A DNA stretch of 64,000 nt from positions 71,395,709-71,459,708 of the forward strand of contig CM041084.1 of NCBI GenBank assembly GCA_023079485.1, in the 5' to 3' direction. Positions 27,358 to 39,087 of the stretch are shown piece by piece (the stretch's first letter is position 1; every line of letters starts with the position of its first letter). The position numbers and the translations under genes were made by a program. This DNA comes from Archilochus colubris (Eukaryota > Chordata > Aves > Apodiformes > Trochilidae). The notes below the pieces were generated by a model. The model did no database searches and was not told the origin of the DNA. It saw only the letters and a program-made list of their open reading frames with translations.

Positions 27358-30272
27358 AGGTTACAATAAAGAAAAAAACCCAGTTTTCTAATTTCATCTG
27401 GAAAATTAGGCTTTTATTTAACTGGTTATTTCCCTGTTTGTGATACTCCCTTCCTACACTTTTACTCTGCATTCATCTGTTTTCTCAAATATAAGTGATT
27501 GGAATTTTACATGGTGTTATAAATGACATTTCATGCATGTCCAAAACAAACGGTCAGATATAAAACAGTGTGGGAAAAAAAACCCATAAAATTAATTTTG
27601 GAGTAGTTACAACAGTACATCATAATAACTCCTCTGCAGAAACCATGATACCAAATTGTAGAAAGAATTTTCATCAGCAGAAAGGAACAGGGAGTGGGAA
27701 GAACTTGAATTACAGCTCCAGTGAAATGCTGCAACTGCACAGAAAATCTGAGAGGCCAAAACATTCTTAGTCATTCAGTAGACTACTAAACATTTTACAG
27801 GGTAGAACAATGCAATTACCCCAGTGCAATGTAAAACTGGTGTGGTGAAATGAAATACCTTAACACAGATAATAGAAGGGCCAGTAACATGTATTTTTAA
27901 GTTCAGCATTATGTTTTACGCACAACATATTTCATCTGTTTTTTCTAAAAGGGAAATTTTGCTCACTAGTTTTCATTTTTTAAGTCCACTTTTCTAGTAT
28001 TACATTGCCACTAAGAAATACATTTTTAAGTGTGTTAAATATAGATTACTTGTATTTAGTTAGAATCATGTAACATTTGTATGTCATAAATCTACGAAAA
28101 TAATTTTTGCAGCTCCATATAAAACCGCAACAATTTTAGAGGATGTTGTAACATTAATGTCCATATTTATTATGATCAGAATTAACAAACTTGAAATTCA
28201 GAGATGGATTATTAATTGCTAAAAATTAATTTATTTGTTTCAGTTCCAGTAGCCTTGTTGTATAAACAATATGCTGGATTAATAAAAATGCACATGAGTA
28301 AAACAATTAAAGTTTTCTGAGCACTTCTTACTTTTAACAGAAAGTATGAACTGACTGCATTGGTTTTCATATGTGAAGCTGTTGGTTCTAGGAAATTTTT
28401 ATCTGTGGATTGCTCTCTTTTCTAAAAAGAATCTCAATTTGTATAATGATGACCAAGTGGGAATTTTAAATGCAAATTTTACCCCCTATTGTTTTTAATG
28501 CAAATAAGCTATGATATATTGCATCACATTTGACAATATTGTAAAAAAAATAGTATCTGTGTTTGTCAGACAACATTTAAAAATATTACTGTTTTAAACA
28601 TCAAAACACTCTTTTCATTCTCACTGTTTTCTAAGAAACTCTTGTGTAATGAAATTTGACTTAATTGTTCTTTAAATATTCACAAATCTTGCCATGAAAA
28701 ATATATCTGTGATTAAGAAAAAAAATAGAGATTTTTTGAACATTTTAAGACAGATGTTCACTAAGTATGACATTACACAACTGGTGATTTAAGTTACTTC
28801 ACACTGCTTGTGTCCTGTGATGAAGAAAAATGAAATTCTGTAAACCACAATATAGTAAGACATCAATAATGTGTTATAGGTTCATGGTCCCTCATAAATA
28901 AAGGCTTTCATAAAATATCAAAAAATCAAAACCAAAAAAGTTGTGTTCCTTTCTATAAGCTATTTTTAATATGTTCAGTTTAACTGCTAAAATAAACAGT
29001 ATTCACACTTTGGGTATATGATAACAGGGTTCACAAGAACTCAAGGAAACAGAAGACATTCTTACTCTTTAAGTAGCAGTAATTCCTTTAAACATGTAAT
29101 TTTAATTCAAGCGAAAAGAAATCACAAGTGCTTTGGTAGAGCAAGATTTTGTCATACACCTAGGAAGAAAGCCAAAGTGCAAAGCCTTGATCTAGTATTT
29201 ACAGTTTCAAAGAGAGATGGAGGTTATTATTTTCAAGGTCTTTCTTGTTTCATTTTTCCCTCTTTTCTTTTGTTAATTCAGTATATCTGAAACAAGTCTT
29301 GGGAGTCTTTCTGATTTATAATTAATTTCTATTATTAGCAAGTCATTTCAATGTGTCTCAAAATAAGAATTTGATTCTACAGTCTCTGAACCAAACTCTG
29401 GGGGTAAGGGCTCTCTTCTTATGTCCCTCAAACATCATAGGCAAGGTAAGAATCAAAAGAACCATTATTTCTCTCATTTTATGAGGCCACAGACAATCAG
29501 ATATGGAAGATGGAAATCAGAAAGGAAGGCAGGAATTATGCAGAGGCAAGGATTGTACTGCTTCAAGATATAAACATAAAGCAGTAAGATCAAATCCTAG
29601 CAAAGTCTACCATTTGTTGCAGTGACAAAAGAGTAAATAGATTTTAAACCTTTGTGTTAATCCAAAGAGCACACAAAGAGCCTATTTAGAGAAATACCAT
29701 TTAAATGATCCTATTTCTTCATCCCTCTATTTATCCATTTAATCTGCCATTAATACATACACAAATGGATAATTAAAGATCAAATGTAGTTGTACGTGAT
29801 TATGTGCAAAAATTTTTAACTTAAACACATTAAAATATGTAACCACTGCTAAAAAGAAGCACATTGACATATCCATAAATACTTTCTGGAGTTTCCAGGG
29901 TGTCTTCTACTCACTTATATTATTTTCTGGGGAAAATTACAAAGTTAAGTATTATTATTGTGTACCACAGTCATCCCAGGCCATTTCAATCACTGAACAT
30001 ATCTAAATGAGCTGAATTAAGGCTTGACTTTAATTGCTTTCAGAAAAGAGATTAAAACAGGATGTAAATCTTAGGTGTACTGAATGTATAAATGTCCATG
30101 AGCATATATATTATGCTTCTTCTTACGCACAATATTTACCTAGATCAAGGGCACAATGAACATGTTCCCATTAATTTTACTGCACCAAAAGAAGACAGAC
30201 TGTGTTTAATAATCTATTTGAAAAAATAAGTGAGGACAGCATTTAAACAGGTACAGTTTTGAATTCTGTGGC

Positions 30273-30305
30273 AAAAAAAAAAACAACCAACCAAACAAAC
30301 AAAAA
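30273..30305. repeat. Poly-A / CAAA-rich tract
   Basis: Eleven A residues followed by AACC and CAAA words. No retroelement body was recognised upstream. Confidence 0.85.
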
Positions 30306-31975
30306 CCTATGCTTTTCTCTCTCTTACCTGGAATAACTTTTTACTTTCAAAATCAAACTTGACCAAGGTCCACTGAAGCTAGCAGTCTCTTTGGCTTTGG
30401 ATCAGAATTTGAGGAATGTTGCCTTCTTGAATCTCAGTGCAAAGCATACATCTTAGGTACAAACCTTCACTATGACTACCCTCCAGGGTGATACTCCTAG
30501 TTCCAGGACTCTGTTTCACTGCAAAAACATTACTTACCAAAATTGAACTAAAGTGGAAACTAGCAATTAATGTGGAAACAGCAGTAAGATATATTGCTCA
30601 GGGCTGTCTCCAAAGTATTCTTTTTGCCATTTCTATGGCTATCACCATTTATGCATTGTATCTTGCTTGATTTGAAATTTTATTTTAGTAAGACATAGCT
30701 TTGTCAATAATAGGGATGTACTGCATGAGGCTTTGGCAATCACTAAATTACAAATAACTAAGTCCTCACAGGGAGGGTAGAGCCACTCTGTTATACTTGT
30801 CTGCATGAAGAAAATATTTCCCTTGAATTTCTTCTTGAAGACTGACCATGGTGAATCCTTCTCTGCAAGCTGACAAAGTTTGAATTAAAAACGCTTCCCT
30901 AAACTTCTTTTCCAGCTCTGTTCAAAAGCAGAAACATAAAAATATGGAGGGGATTGTCCTAAAATAGTTTCAAATTTGTGGGACTTGGCACTATTCCCAC
31001 TACTATAATGCAAATCATAAGTGTGATAGAGTTAGTGTAATAATTTACTCTACTGGGACACCCCAAATCTTTACAATAGCCTTATCTTTTCTGGCACTGT
31101 ATGTGTACCATAGTAGAACTGATCATATGAACGATCTGAAGGAATTTTGGGCATAAGCAAAGATTGCTAAAAAAAAACTGTAAATGCAATTTCTCTATAC
31201 TACCGTGCACAATCACACTTAACACCAAACTAATTCATTTACAGTTCTAACATTGTACATTTTCATATGTTAGAATGCAAATAATGTGTGCATTGTGAAA
31301 TTTTCATGTGTGTCTGGTTTTGGAGTCAGTAAACATTTATCGTACTAGGTTACTAAATTCCAGATCCATTGAGATGTATATTATCCATCATTAGGAAAGC
31401 ACAGAATTAAGAGTTAAATGTGCATTATTTTTATGTATTTTTCCTCGAAAAAGTTTATAAAAATATGTTATTCATAGAAAATGTTTATCTCCTGAGGAAA
31501 TTATAAGAAATATTTGTCATTTTATTTCTTATTATTCTGAGGGGTGTAAAGTAGAATTGATTCACAGGTTCTTACGAATCTTTTTTGTGTAAAAATGAAG
31601 CTTATTTCAGCAAGCACTCTGGAAAGGTTGATTTCAATATCAATATTCATACTGCCTGATACAAAGTGATTGACATCCAGACCATTTAAATATTTAGATG
31701 GACTGTTAAACAGTTCATGGTAAAATGCAAAAAATCATGTAATCCTTTTGGTTTGTCACAATAAAAAATATCTGACATCACTCTTTTTCAATTTCCAATT
31801 TAAAGTTGCTGAAGATAATCACAATGGAATTTGATAGAGTGCATGAAGAAGAACCTGGTTAGAAATTTATTGTAGTTATCTTACCTTAGTATGTATGCCA
31901 GAACAAAAATGGATTTCAAGTTTCAATAATTTTAATTTGTTCAAATACGAGAAACATATGTAAGGTCTAGCAACC

Positions 31976-32056
31976 GCAATGGTGGTTCAAGGGTTGGACT
32001 CGATGATCTCTGAGGTCCCTTCCAACCCAGCCAATTCTATGATTCTATGATTCTAA
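31976..32056 (+). mobile_element. CR1 LINE 3' end, very short
   Basis: Plus-strand CR1 3' terminus of only about 80 bp: 'gggttggactcgatgatctc', 'gaggtcccttccaaccca' and a clean octamer tail 'ttctatgattctatgattct'. The intact tail and the retained CpG in the 3' UTR suggest a younger copy than the other fragments. Confidence 0.95.
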
Positions 32057-34441
32057 GGTTAATTCTTAGATATCATTATTCTCTCTAGATATCAGTTTCT
32101 GTTTTTCTTCACAAGAGTTAGGGTTGCAGTTTTACAAAGTAATTCACCCATGTCTTTTTTTTTCAGGTAATCTTAGTTTGTAGCTGGAGATTAAATTAAA
32201 TGTATAGAATATGTCAAATTAATTCACTGAGGTATTTTTTAAGAGTTGCATCGTCATATGCATATCAAAAAATATTAAGTGCCACATGGATAAGTTTCTG
32301 CTTACAATAATCAAGTTATTATGGAGACCCATGAAAACGGTCAGTAGATTTGCTTAGAACAAAAAGTAAATCTAGTAATTCTGATCATCGTTAAATCTAA
32401 CAATCTTTGGTATGGCAACAAAATTAGTTAGTAGTGTTTGATATAAGGTCAGTCAAACAGTGGATAAAGAATTCTGGAGTTTCAAAAAGGTAAATTTTGC
32501 AGACTTAATGTTCTTTTTAGAATGCTGTTCTGTGCATAAATCCCCATTACATAGTTATGAATATACGGATATAGATAGAATTCATCTAAAGGCAGTGTGG
32601 ACTCTTCTGAAAAGTGACTTTCTTCCACTACTTCAGACAGCAGACAGCGTGAAAGTATCATCAGGCAAGTCTTTGTTTCCTTTCCTTTGAAATAATTAGG
32701 TAAATGCCACGGAAAACGAGAAATAATTTTTTCACAAGTTTACTGCCCATCACTAAGGTTCCAATCTGTAAATGTGACTACTGTCTGGTAAACCAGCAAC
32801 TCAAGGATTTTATTTTACATCTATGTAGTACTTCTCAGGACCTCAACAAGCCTCACTGAGCTGATTAATACTTTGGTGTTGAGAGTGAATTTATTTTCCT
32901 GGACTTAACAACTCCAGCAGTTTGCCACTGCTGATAGATATGGATGACGATCATTCAACTAATTAACTGAGTGCAAACTTGTTCCTATGTTTTAAATGAA
33001 TCTTGTGTTCTAAGATGAAAGTAAAATTCATCTTCTTGGATTAACTGATTAGTTGCTTTTACTAAGGAGTCTAACTAACAGATGGACACAAGGAGGTTGC
33101 ATCACAATTCACTACAAAATCTAACTTAACATAGAAAACATCTAGAGTATTAATGAAGTATGGCAGATGTTAAAACATGATAAAAGAAAGTTAAAAATCT
33201 TTTACATCATAGTAAAATATGAACAGAGCCATAGCTGACCAGGAAGAACAAAATACCTACATTTTTTTGGTGCAGTCTTTCATAAGATTCTATGTTAGCA
33301 AGATCATTCAAGTTTGTGCTTACCTGAATGCAGAACTAAGTAGCACAGATTTCTATGGACATGAGAGTCCTGCTTAACTGCTTTTTAAAAAAGAAAGGGG
33401 CTGGAGGTAATGCTTAAAATTTGGACTGATCTTGAAGTGTTTTGTTTAATGCAAGCCTAGGCGAGGACTTGACAGAGCTAAAAACCATCCTGATGTTCTC
33501 TATTCAGTCTTCAAATCCTTTGTCCTTTAGCTTTAGATAACGATGCAATGCAATGTCCTCTTCTGTGCACCAAAACAGGCAGTCAGCAAGTGGTGTTTAT
33601 ATATGGATGTAAACAGTTAAAAAGAGATGATAGCTAGAAAATTAGTGTATGTGGCATGTACATGCATATTGCACATGCTTTTATTCATTTATAAATTCTT
33701 TCTCTCTATACTCTGTGAAAAGCAATCAGGAAATAATAGCATTAATAATAGCAAAAATTGATGCAATAACTTGATTTCCTTCAAGACATGAATCAGTCCA
33801 TGGATACATTTTTTCATGTTACTAAATTGAACAGTGCTCTTCAGCTTCACCATCTTCCTCTTTCAATTACAATTCCATATCAAGTAGAAAAACTTAGGGA
33901 AAGAATATTCAAACTTCACTGATTGTTCTAACATATTAGTTCATTTCAAATGTAAAAAGAATGTACTTCAGGCCTCAGAGTCCATTAAGGCTATATAGAT
34001 CTTATCAGCTTTCTAGAAATTAAAAGAATTTTCTGGTAGCAGTAGTGATTTGATAAGCAGACAATTTAAAACTGACCAGATCTCAGATGAAATAAGAAAT
34101 GGGAAGAAATATAGGTTTACAATGTGGGCAGAAAAATAGGTTTACATGTGTGGCCAAAATCTTAAAAAAAAAACACCAAAAAATTCTTACCTAAAAGTCA
34201 TCATGTTTGGTCAGTTTCCAGTGTTTACCCTGATATTTTAAAATTATATTAAAAAGTACAGTAAGTACAGTTTAGCATAGCATGAAGTCACTTTGTAGAA
34301 CTCAAAGAACTTAATTTGATTTTTTTTCTTTTTGAAAAAAAATTCTTTTAAGAATAAATGTCCAATACCTATTTCTCTTTCATTATGCAATTTGTGTGGA
34401 TTTCATGGGTCAGTTTTGGGGGTTTTTTTGTTTTTTTTATT

Positions 34442-34456
34442 TGTGTGTGTGTGTGT
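34442..34456. repeat. (TG)7 microsatellite
   Basis: A short TG dinucleotide run just downstream of T-rich sequence. Confidence 0.9.
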
Positions 34457-37400
34457 TTATGAACCATCTGCTTTCACAAGAGGAAAAATCAGTGCTATTC
34501 AGAGCTGCACTTACAATTTAAATATTATTACAGCTTTATTGTACAACTTTATAAAGAGGACTATTTTTTAAGGCATATGTCAAATCAAATAAACTCTCTG
34601 GACATACATTATAGAGAAATGGCTCTTTGAGAATAAACAAATTATCTTAATAGTGAAGGATGTGTATACTTTCTCAGCTCTGGAGAATATTCTTAACATT
34701 GACCACATTGCTGCTGAGTTATGACCTCTTTATACACACAGGGGAAAAAGAGGGAGATAATGGGCACAATAATCCTCCTAACAATACCACAGGCTGAATT
34801 TCAACTTTCAAGCTTCTCTTCAAAGTTAAAAGTTAGCTTCCAAAGCTTTTTAAGAGGCTGCTGCCCTTTTCAAATCCCATTTTGGGTGCATCATTCTTGC
34901 TGATTTATACATACTAAATGCTATGTGCCCTATTCCTTCTTTGCAAAGCCGAGAAAGGCTGTGTAATTTCATTCCGCACCCTGGCAACCTCATTCAGCTC
35001 AGGCTGGTCAAAAAGTCTTACAGCTAATTATGAGAATATTGGTTATATACTGAGCTGGGATGAGATAGGACCTATAGCTATTGCCTGAAACAGACACATG
35101 AGATACAATAACAGTTCTTTCTTTATAAAATAACTGAGATTTCCTTCCCTTCATTCGGAACTATTGAGAAAACCTGGCAGCAAGAAGACATGGCAATGGT
35201 AAAAATTCAGGGCAGCAGTTCAGACAGAATAAAATATCACAAGCCAAAGCATCTTTCTGGGGTTTCTTTTTTTTTCAGAAGAGTGGATTAAAACATCTTG
35301 GGGATTAGATGACTCTGAATTGCACACTAGATATACTAGGTAGAAGTTATTGCCACTTCACAAAAATATGCACAAAGCCATGTATGTTACTCACACATGC
35401 ATACCAAGAAATTTCTAACAGTGTAACAAGAACCTCCAGCAAAAAAAGAAGTCATAAAATAGTTGATTCTTCAATACACAATACCATGGCTGTAGAGTGG
35501 TTATCATCCTGTAAAGAATGAGATTGTTGAGCAACATATACTTCCCTTAAACCCTGTTCCTTATACTACTTGCACAGCAGAATCTGTTATCACATCTGAC
35601 AGTGTTGTGATAGATTCAGGTTAAATGCCAATTTTAGATAAAATTGAAAGGAAATAGCCCTAGTCCTCTCTGGTCACAGCGGAAATAAAGTAATGTGACA
35701 ATACTGGGAATGTTGCTTCTGCAGTATTATTTTTAAAAATGCAGATTAAATTGTCAAGAGACTGCACATCCAGTTCACCAGTGCATGCCATTAGAAATGA
35801 AACCACTAACTCTTGTAAGTTTATATGGCAGAGATGTATGACTCTCTTTTTTCATGATTTTACTGACTTTCAGTCTCAGGCTTACTAAGACTATTCATAG
35901 AGTTGTTCTAAAAAAAAAATGCTAAAGCTACAGAACATGTTGTATTTCTACCATTTCCCAAAGGATGACTTCCAATCACATTATCACAGAAGAATCAATA
36001 GGGAGGAGAACAGCAGAAAATTATGTCTACTGATAGTATATTTATTCAGGAAAGATAGGATTCCTTGACTTATGTGACATAACTTTTTAACTCTCTTTCT
36101 CTCTATGTAGTTGGCTGTGCTGGTCTGTAAAGCAGATTGGTTGGAGGCATAAAGCCAGATGCTATTGCCAGTTCTGATACCAGTGACCTGTGGACAAATC
36201 GGGCAAGTCTTTGAATCTCTCAGCATCTTTGTTTCCTCTTTGACATTTTAGATTATCTCAGGTTTCTTTATTATCAGTTCTGGTCTAATTTAGACTTAAT
36301 AAGTGCAGGTAATGCCTATCCAAAAAAATGGCTGTTTTATTGCTCTGTTTCTCGTTGTTGGGTGTTTTGCTGGGGTATTTCTGGCGGGTTTTGTTTTTAA
36401 ATAAGATGTAAGGATTTTTTGATTGATATCATACTACCTGCAAATATTTTGATGATTAGAAGCAGGCTGGGCACTTGGAAACAACTGCTTAGGTTTCCAC
36501 TAACCTTTTAAATTTTTATATGAAACTGCAGAAGTGACAAGACAGTAAAAGTGTTGCCTAAAGAAAACGTTACTGGTTGTATGGATCTGCAAGTACTTGA
36601 TAGACTTCAAATCTTTACTCTGTGTGATTGAGCAAAGGGTGTCTGGTCCCTGTGGGCATTTTTGAGTAAAGATGTTCAGCCACAGAGCCAGCAGCTTATC
36701 AGTGCAGAACATTATTCTTACAGACAGTAATGAATACCGTAACACAACCTAAACTCATGGGGAAGGGAACCTTTGGAAACAAAGGAAAAACAAGCTAAGG
36801 AGTCAACCAAAAAATGAGGATTTCTCCTCATGGTAATGTCTGTATATTGAATGCAAATACCATTTACATACACATCACTCGCTGGGAGAGGTTTTGAATA
36901 AAATAGGACATGCTTTACACTCTGCAATCATCTTTCAGCCTCCTTTCATCTGCAGGCAGGGAGAGTTGGCAAATGCCAGTATATAAATGCTCAAAAACTA
37001 GAGTTGAGGATGTTTGCATAAAAGAAACCATCCAATGTCAACTTTAATTAGAAACTGTAGTAATTTCTAGAACTATCAGTTCTATTTTATTCAGCTTGAT
37101 TGTAGTTTGTAACTTAGGGAAAAAAAGACCAGAAGAAAAAGAAAGAAGGGACTATTTTGTCTCTTTTCTAGTATTAATTTTCTATCAAACAGGTTCCTCT
37201 TAGAAATTATATGGCTGTTATTTAAACATCTCTGAGAGTTCTGATAAACTTGCTCTCAAATATGAATTTAAGCCACCCACACTCTAAGCAAAAGCAATTA
37301 AATAGATAAATGAAAGAGGGAAAGTTTTCCATGAATGTATTTTTGCCCCATCAAAGAAGTGGTTGGTATATTTCATCCCTGTACTGCACAGTGGTGAGAA

Positions 37401-37910
37401 TGTGGAGAAAGGACAGAATGATTCTAATCTGATGTATATCCTTAAGTACAAAATAAGTATTGGTAGCATGGAATTCTTTATTTCAGTGAGCTTTGGGTCA
37501 GGACATCCAATTGCACAACATGAGCAATGAACTTTGGAGAAAAGGCTGAGTGCTGACCTAAAGCACAAGAAGAGAGAAAGTTAAAGATCCTCCCTCTCCA
37601 TGAAAGCTCTGAGCAATTTTCTTTCATGTATAAATAATAGCCATGCTGCATAAAAGGTGCAAGATAGATCATTTGTAAAGGCTTAAAATAGCAGCTAAAA
37701 ATAGAATCTTGGGTTTTGTTGGGAGTTTTTTAAGTAATTTTAGCACATTCTAGGGCAAAACCTTTGTCAAGAGAAGTAGACATTTTTGGACGAGCCAGCA
37801 CATTTGTTCCCATAACCTCAAATGGAAAATCCCAACCATCTGTGAAATCAAAGAGAAGACAGGTTCCTCCTACAAGAAGACATTTGTAATTATATTGCTT
37901 GGGATCAGCA

Positions 37911-37924
37911 CTCTCTCTCTCTCT
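37911..37924. repeat. (CT)7 microsatellite
   Basis: Seven CT units, followed by pyrimidine-rich sequence. Confidence 0.9.
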
Positions 37925-38741
37925 TTTATACTCCTACTCCTCCTATTCTTTCTTTTGATCTCTCACCAGATCTCATTAAAGGAGGAAATCAGAAGGGAGA
38001 AAATAAACACAAAAATGCAACACTTACTTAAGCTGACTTACAATGAGAAAAGTATTTCAGTTGCACAGACAAGCGAGGTCATCTGTACTTACTGAACATG
38101 TAACAAAGTAACTTTTCCAATAAATTAAATATTAAAAATAATTTCTATATGCACCAATTAATACTGCAGCAGTCAGCAACCTTGTAACTTGAATCAATAG
38201 GTAAGTCCCACACTCTCTAGACAATTATACACTGTACATATTATAATTCAAACAGATTTCTTCTTCACTTGAATTTCAAGGTGAAGTAAAGATATATGAA
38301 GATACATGCAAAGCTCTTTGCTGAGGTTGAAATACTGTATTTGATGAATGCTGCTGACAAAACTGCTGCTATTGACCACGTTCAGTATGACACAAGCCTT
38401 TAAATTTTCAAATCAAATTACATCACACACATGCAGACTGAAGGGATTTTCATACTATATTTCATATGACCTGAGTAATTCAGGGGAACATGTACCTGTG
38501 TCCAGCCAGTGCCGTATGAGAGTCATGGCTGCCCTGCAATCACTGAGAACAAAGAGAGAAGTGCCTTGTGCTGCTGCTTACCTCAGTTACAGGAAGAAAA
38601 GCAAATATAATCTGAGGAAATCTGGGTAAAAATCTGAAATTAGAAATCCTAGAGGGCTTTTTTGGTTCTTTTTAAGTGTATTACTTGCGAGGAAGTATAT
38701 TACCTGAGTAGGAAGGAAGTCAGCAATATGGGAAAGAAGTA

Positions 38742-38853
38742 GCCCTTAGAGTGAGGCACTGAGGAGTCTCGAACCCACGGCCTCAGCATTGCTTGGGTTG
38801 TCCGTATATCAGTGTGCTAGCCAGCTGCGCCACTCAAGCCTCACCCTAAGGGC
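38742..38853 (-). other. tRNA-like sequence inside a 16-bp inverted repeat
   Basis: On the minus strand, TGGCGCAGCTGG (38821-38832) matches the polymerase III A-box consensus TRGCNNAGYNGG, and GGTTCGAGACT (38765-38775) nearly matches the B box. They are about 45 nt apart, as in a tRNA gene with a long variable region or small intron. The tRNA-like core is bounded by arms at 38742-38757 and 38838-38853 that are complementary over 16 positions. The single plus-strand mismatch (A/C at 38750/38845) becomes a U.G wobble in minus-strand RNA. The D stem pairs at 3 of 4 positions, the T stem is degenerate, and the anticodon arm is not convincing (a TAT triplet is present). It could be a tRNA-derived SINE head, a tRNA pseudogene captured by an LTR, or part of the LTR element itself. 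A functional tRNA is unlikely. Confidence 0.65.
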
Positions 38854-38957
38854 AATGAGCGCTAGCAGCCCAACGAGGGCAGTGCGGTGCTGAGAGAAGC
38901 AACTGACCCCTCTGCTGGCTTGCTCAGGAATGAGCTGAGTTTGTGATTCAGGCCTCA

Positions 38958-38968
38958 CCTTTTATTGG
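38958..38968 (-). promoter_or_regulatory. CCAATAAAAGG motif of LTR-like insert
   Basis: On the minus strand CCAATAAAAGG combines a CCAAT-like word with an AATAAAAG sequence that could act as a TATA-like box or as the LTR polyadenylation signal. It lies about 120 bp upstream of the tRNA-like domain. The role is inferred only from position and motif. Confidence 0.45.
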
Positions 38969-39087
38969 CCCCCTAATCCTGCTCATGCGCAGTGGGGGCC
39001 CACCCTAATTAGGCACAGGTGGGCTTAACACAAGCTCATGCCCACTGCCTGGGAAATAGTGGCACCTGGTTACCTCTGTTCACTACA

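Larger units (their letters stand above)
22313..31970. other. AT-rich unique DNA, no gene found
   Basis: No gene or interspersed repeat recognised. Small simple repeats are present, including TTG repeats at 27344-27357 and an A11/CAAA tract at 30273-30305. Open frames (for example 24070-24267 +, 27531-27764 -, 29018-29290 +) are short, often overlap on opposite strands and show no domain. Conserved noncoding elements cannot be excluded. Confidence 0.55.
32057..38677. other. AT-rich unique DNA, no gene found
   Basis: No recognisable gene or interspersed repeat. Simple repeats are a short (TG)n at 34442-34456 and a (CT)n at 37911-37924. Open frames on both strands (36500-36745 -, 37284-37568 -, 38348-38629 +) lack recognisable domains. 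Confidence 0.55.
38683..39087 (-). mobile_element. LTR-like insert with terminal tRNA-like domain
   Basis: A roughly 400-bp GC-richer island in AT-rich DNA. Read on the minus strand it opens TGTAGTGAACAGAGG at 39087, carries a CCAATAAAAGG motif (38958-38968) as in an LTR core promoter or polyadenylation region, and ends beyond a tRNA-like hairpin (38742-38853). A GTATT pentamer occurs at 38678-38682 and again at 39088-39092, as expected for a 5-bp target duplication. However, the left end is not the canonical TG/CA, so that boundary is uncertain. The overall look recalls avian ERV LTRs, but the exact family is not identified. Only one copy lies in this window and no retroviral coding sequence is attached. 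Confidence 0.6.

Noticed and set aside
38742..38853. Functional tRNA gene (Ile UAU was considered because of a TAT triplet and similarity around the B box)
   Set aside because: The anticodon stem does not pair, the T stem has mismatches and weak wobble pairs, the acceptor needs an internal loop, and no polymerase III T-run terminator follows closely.
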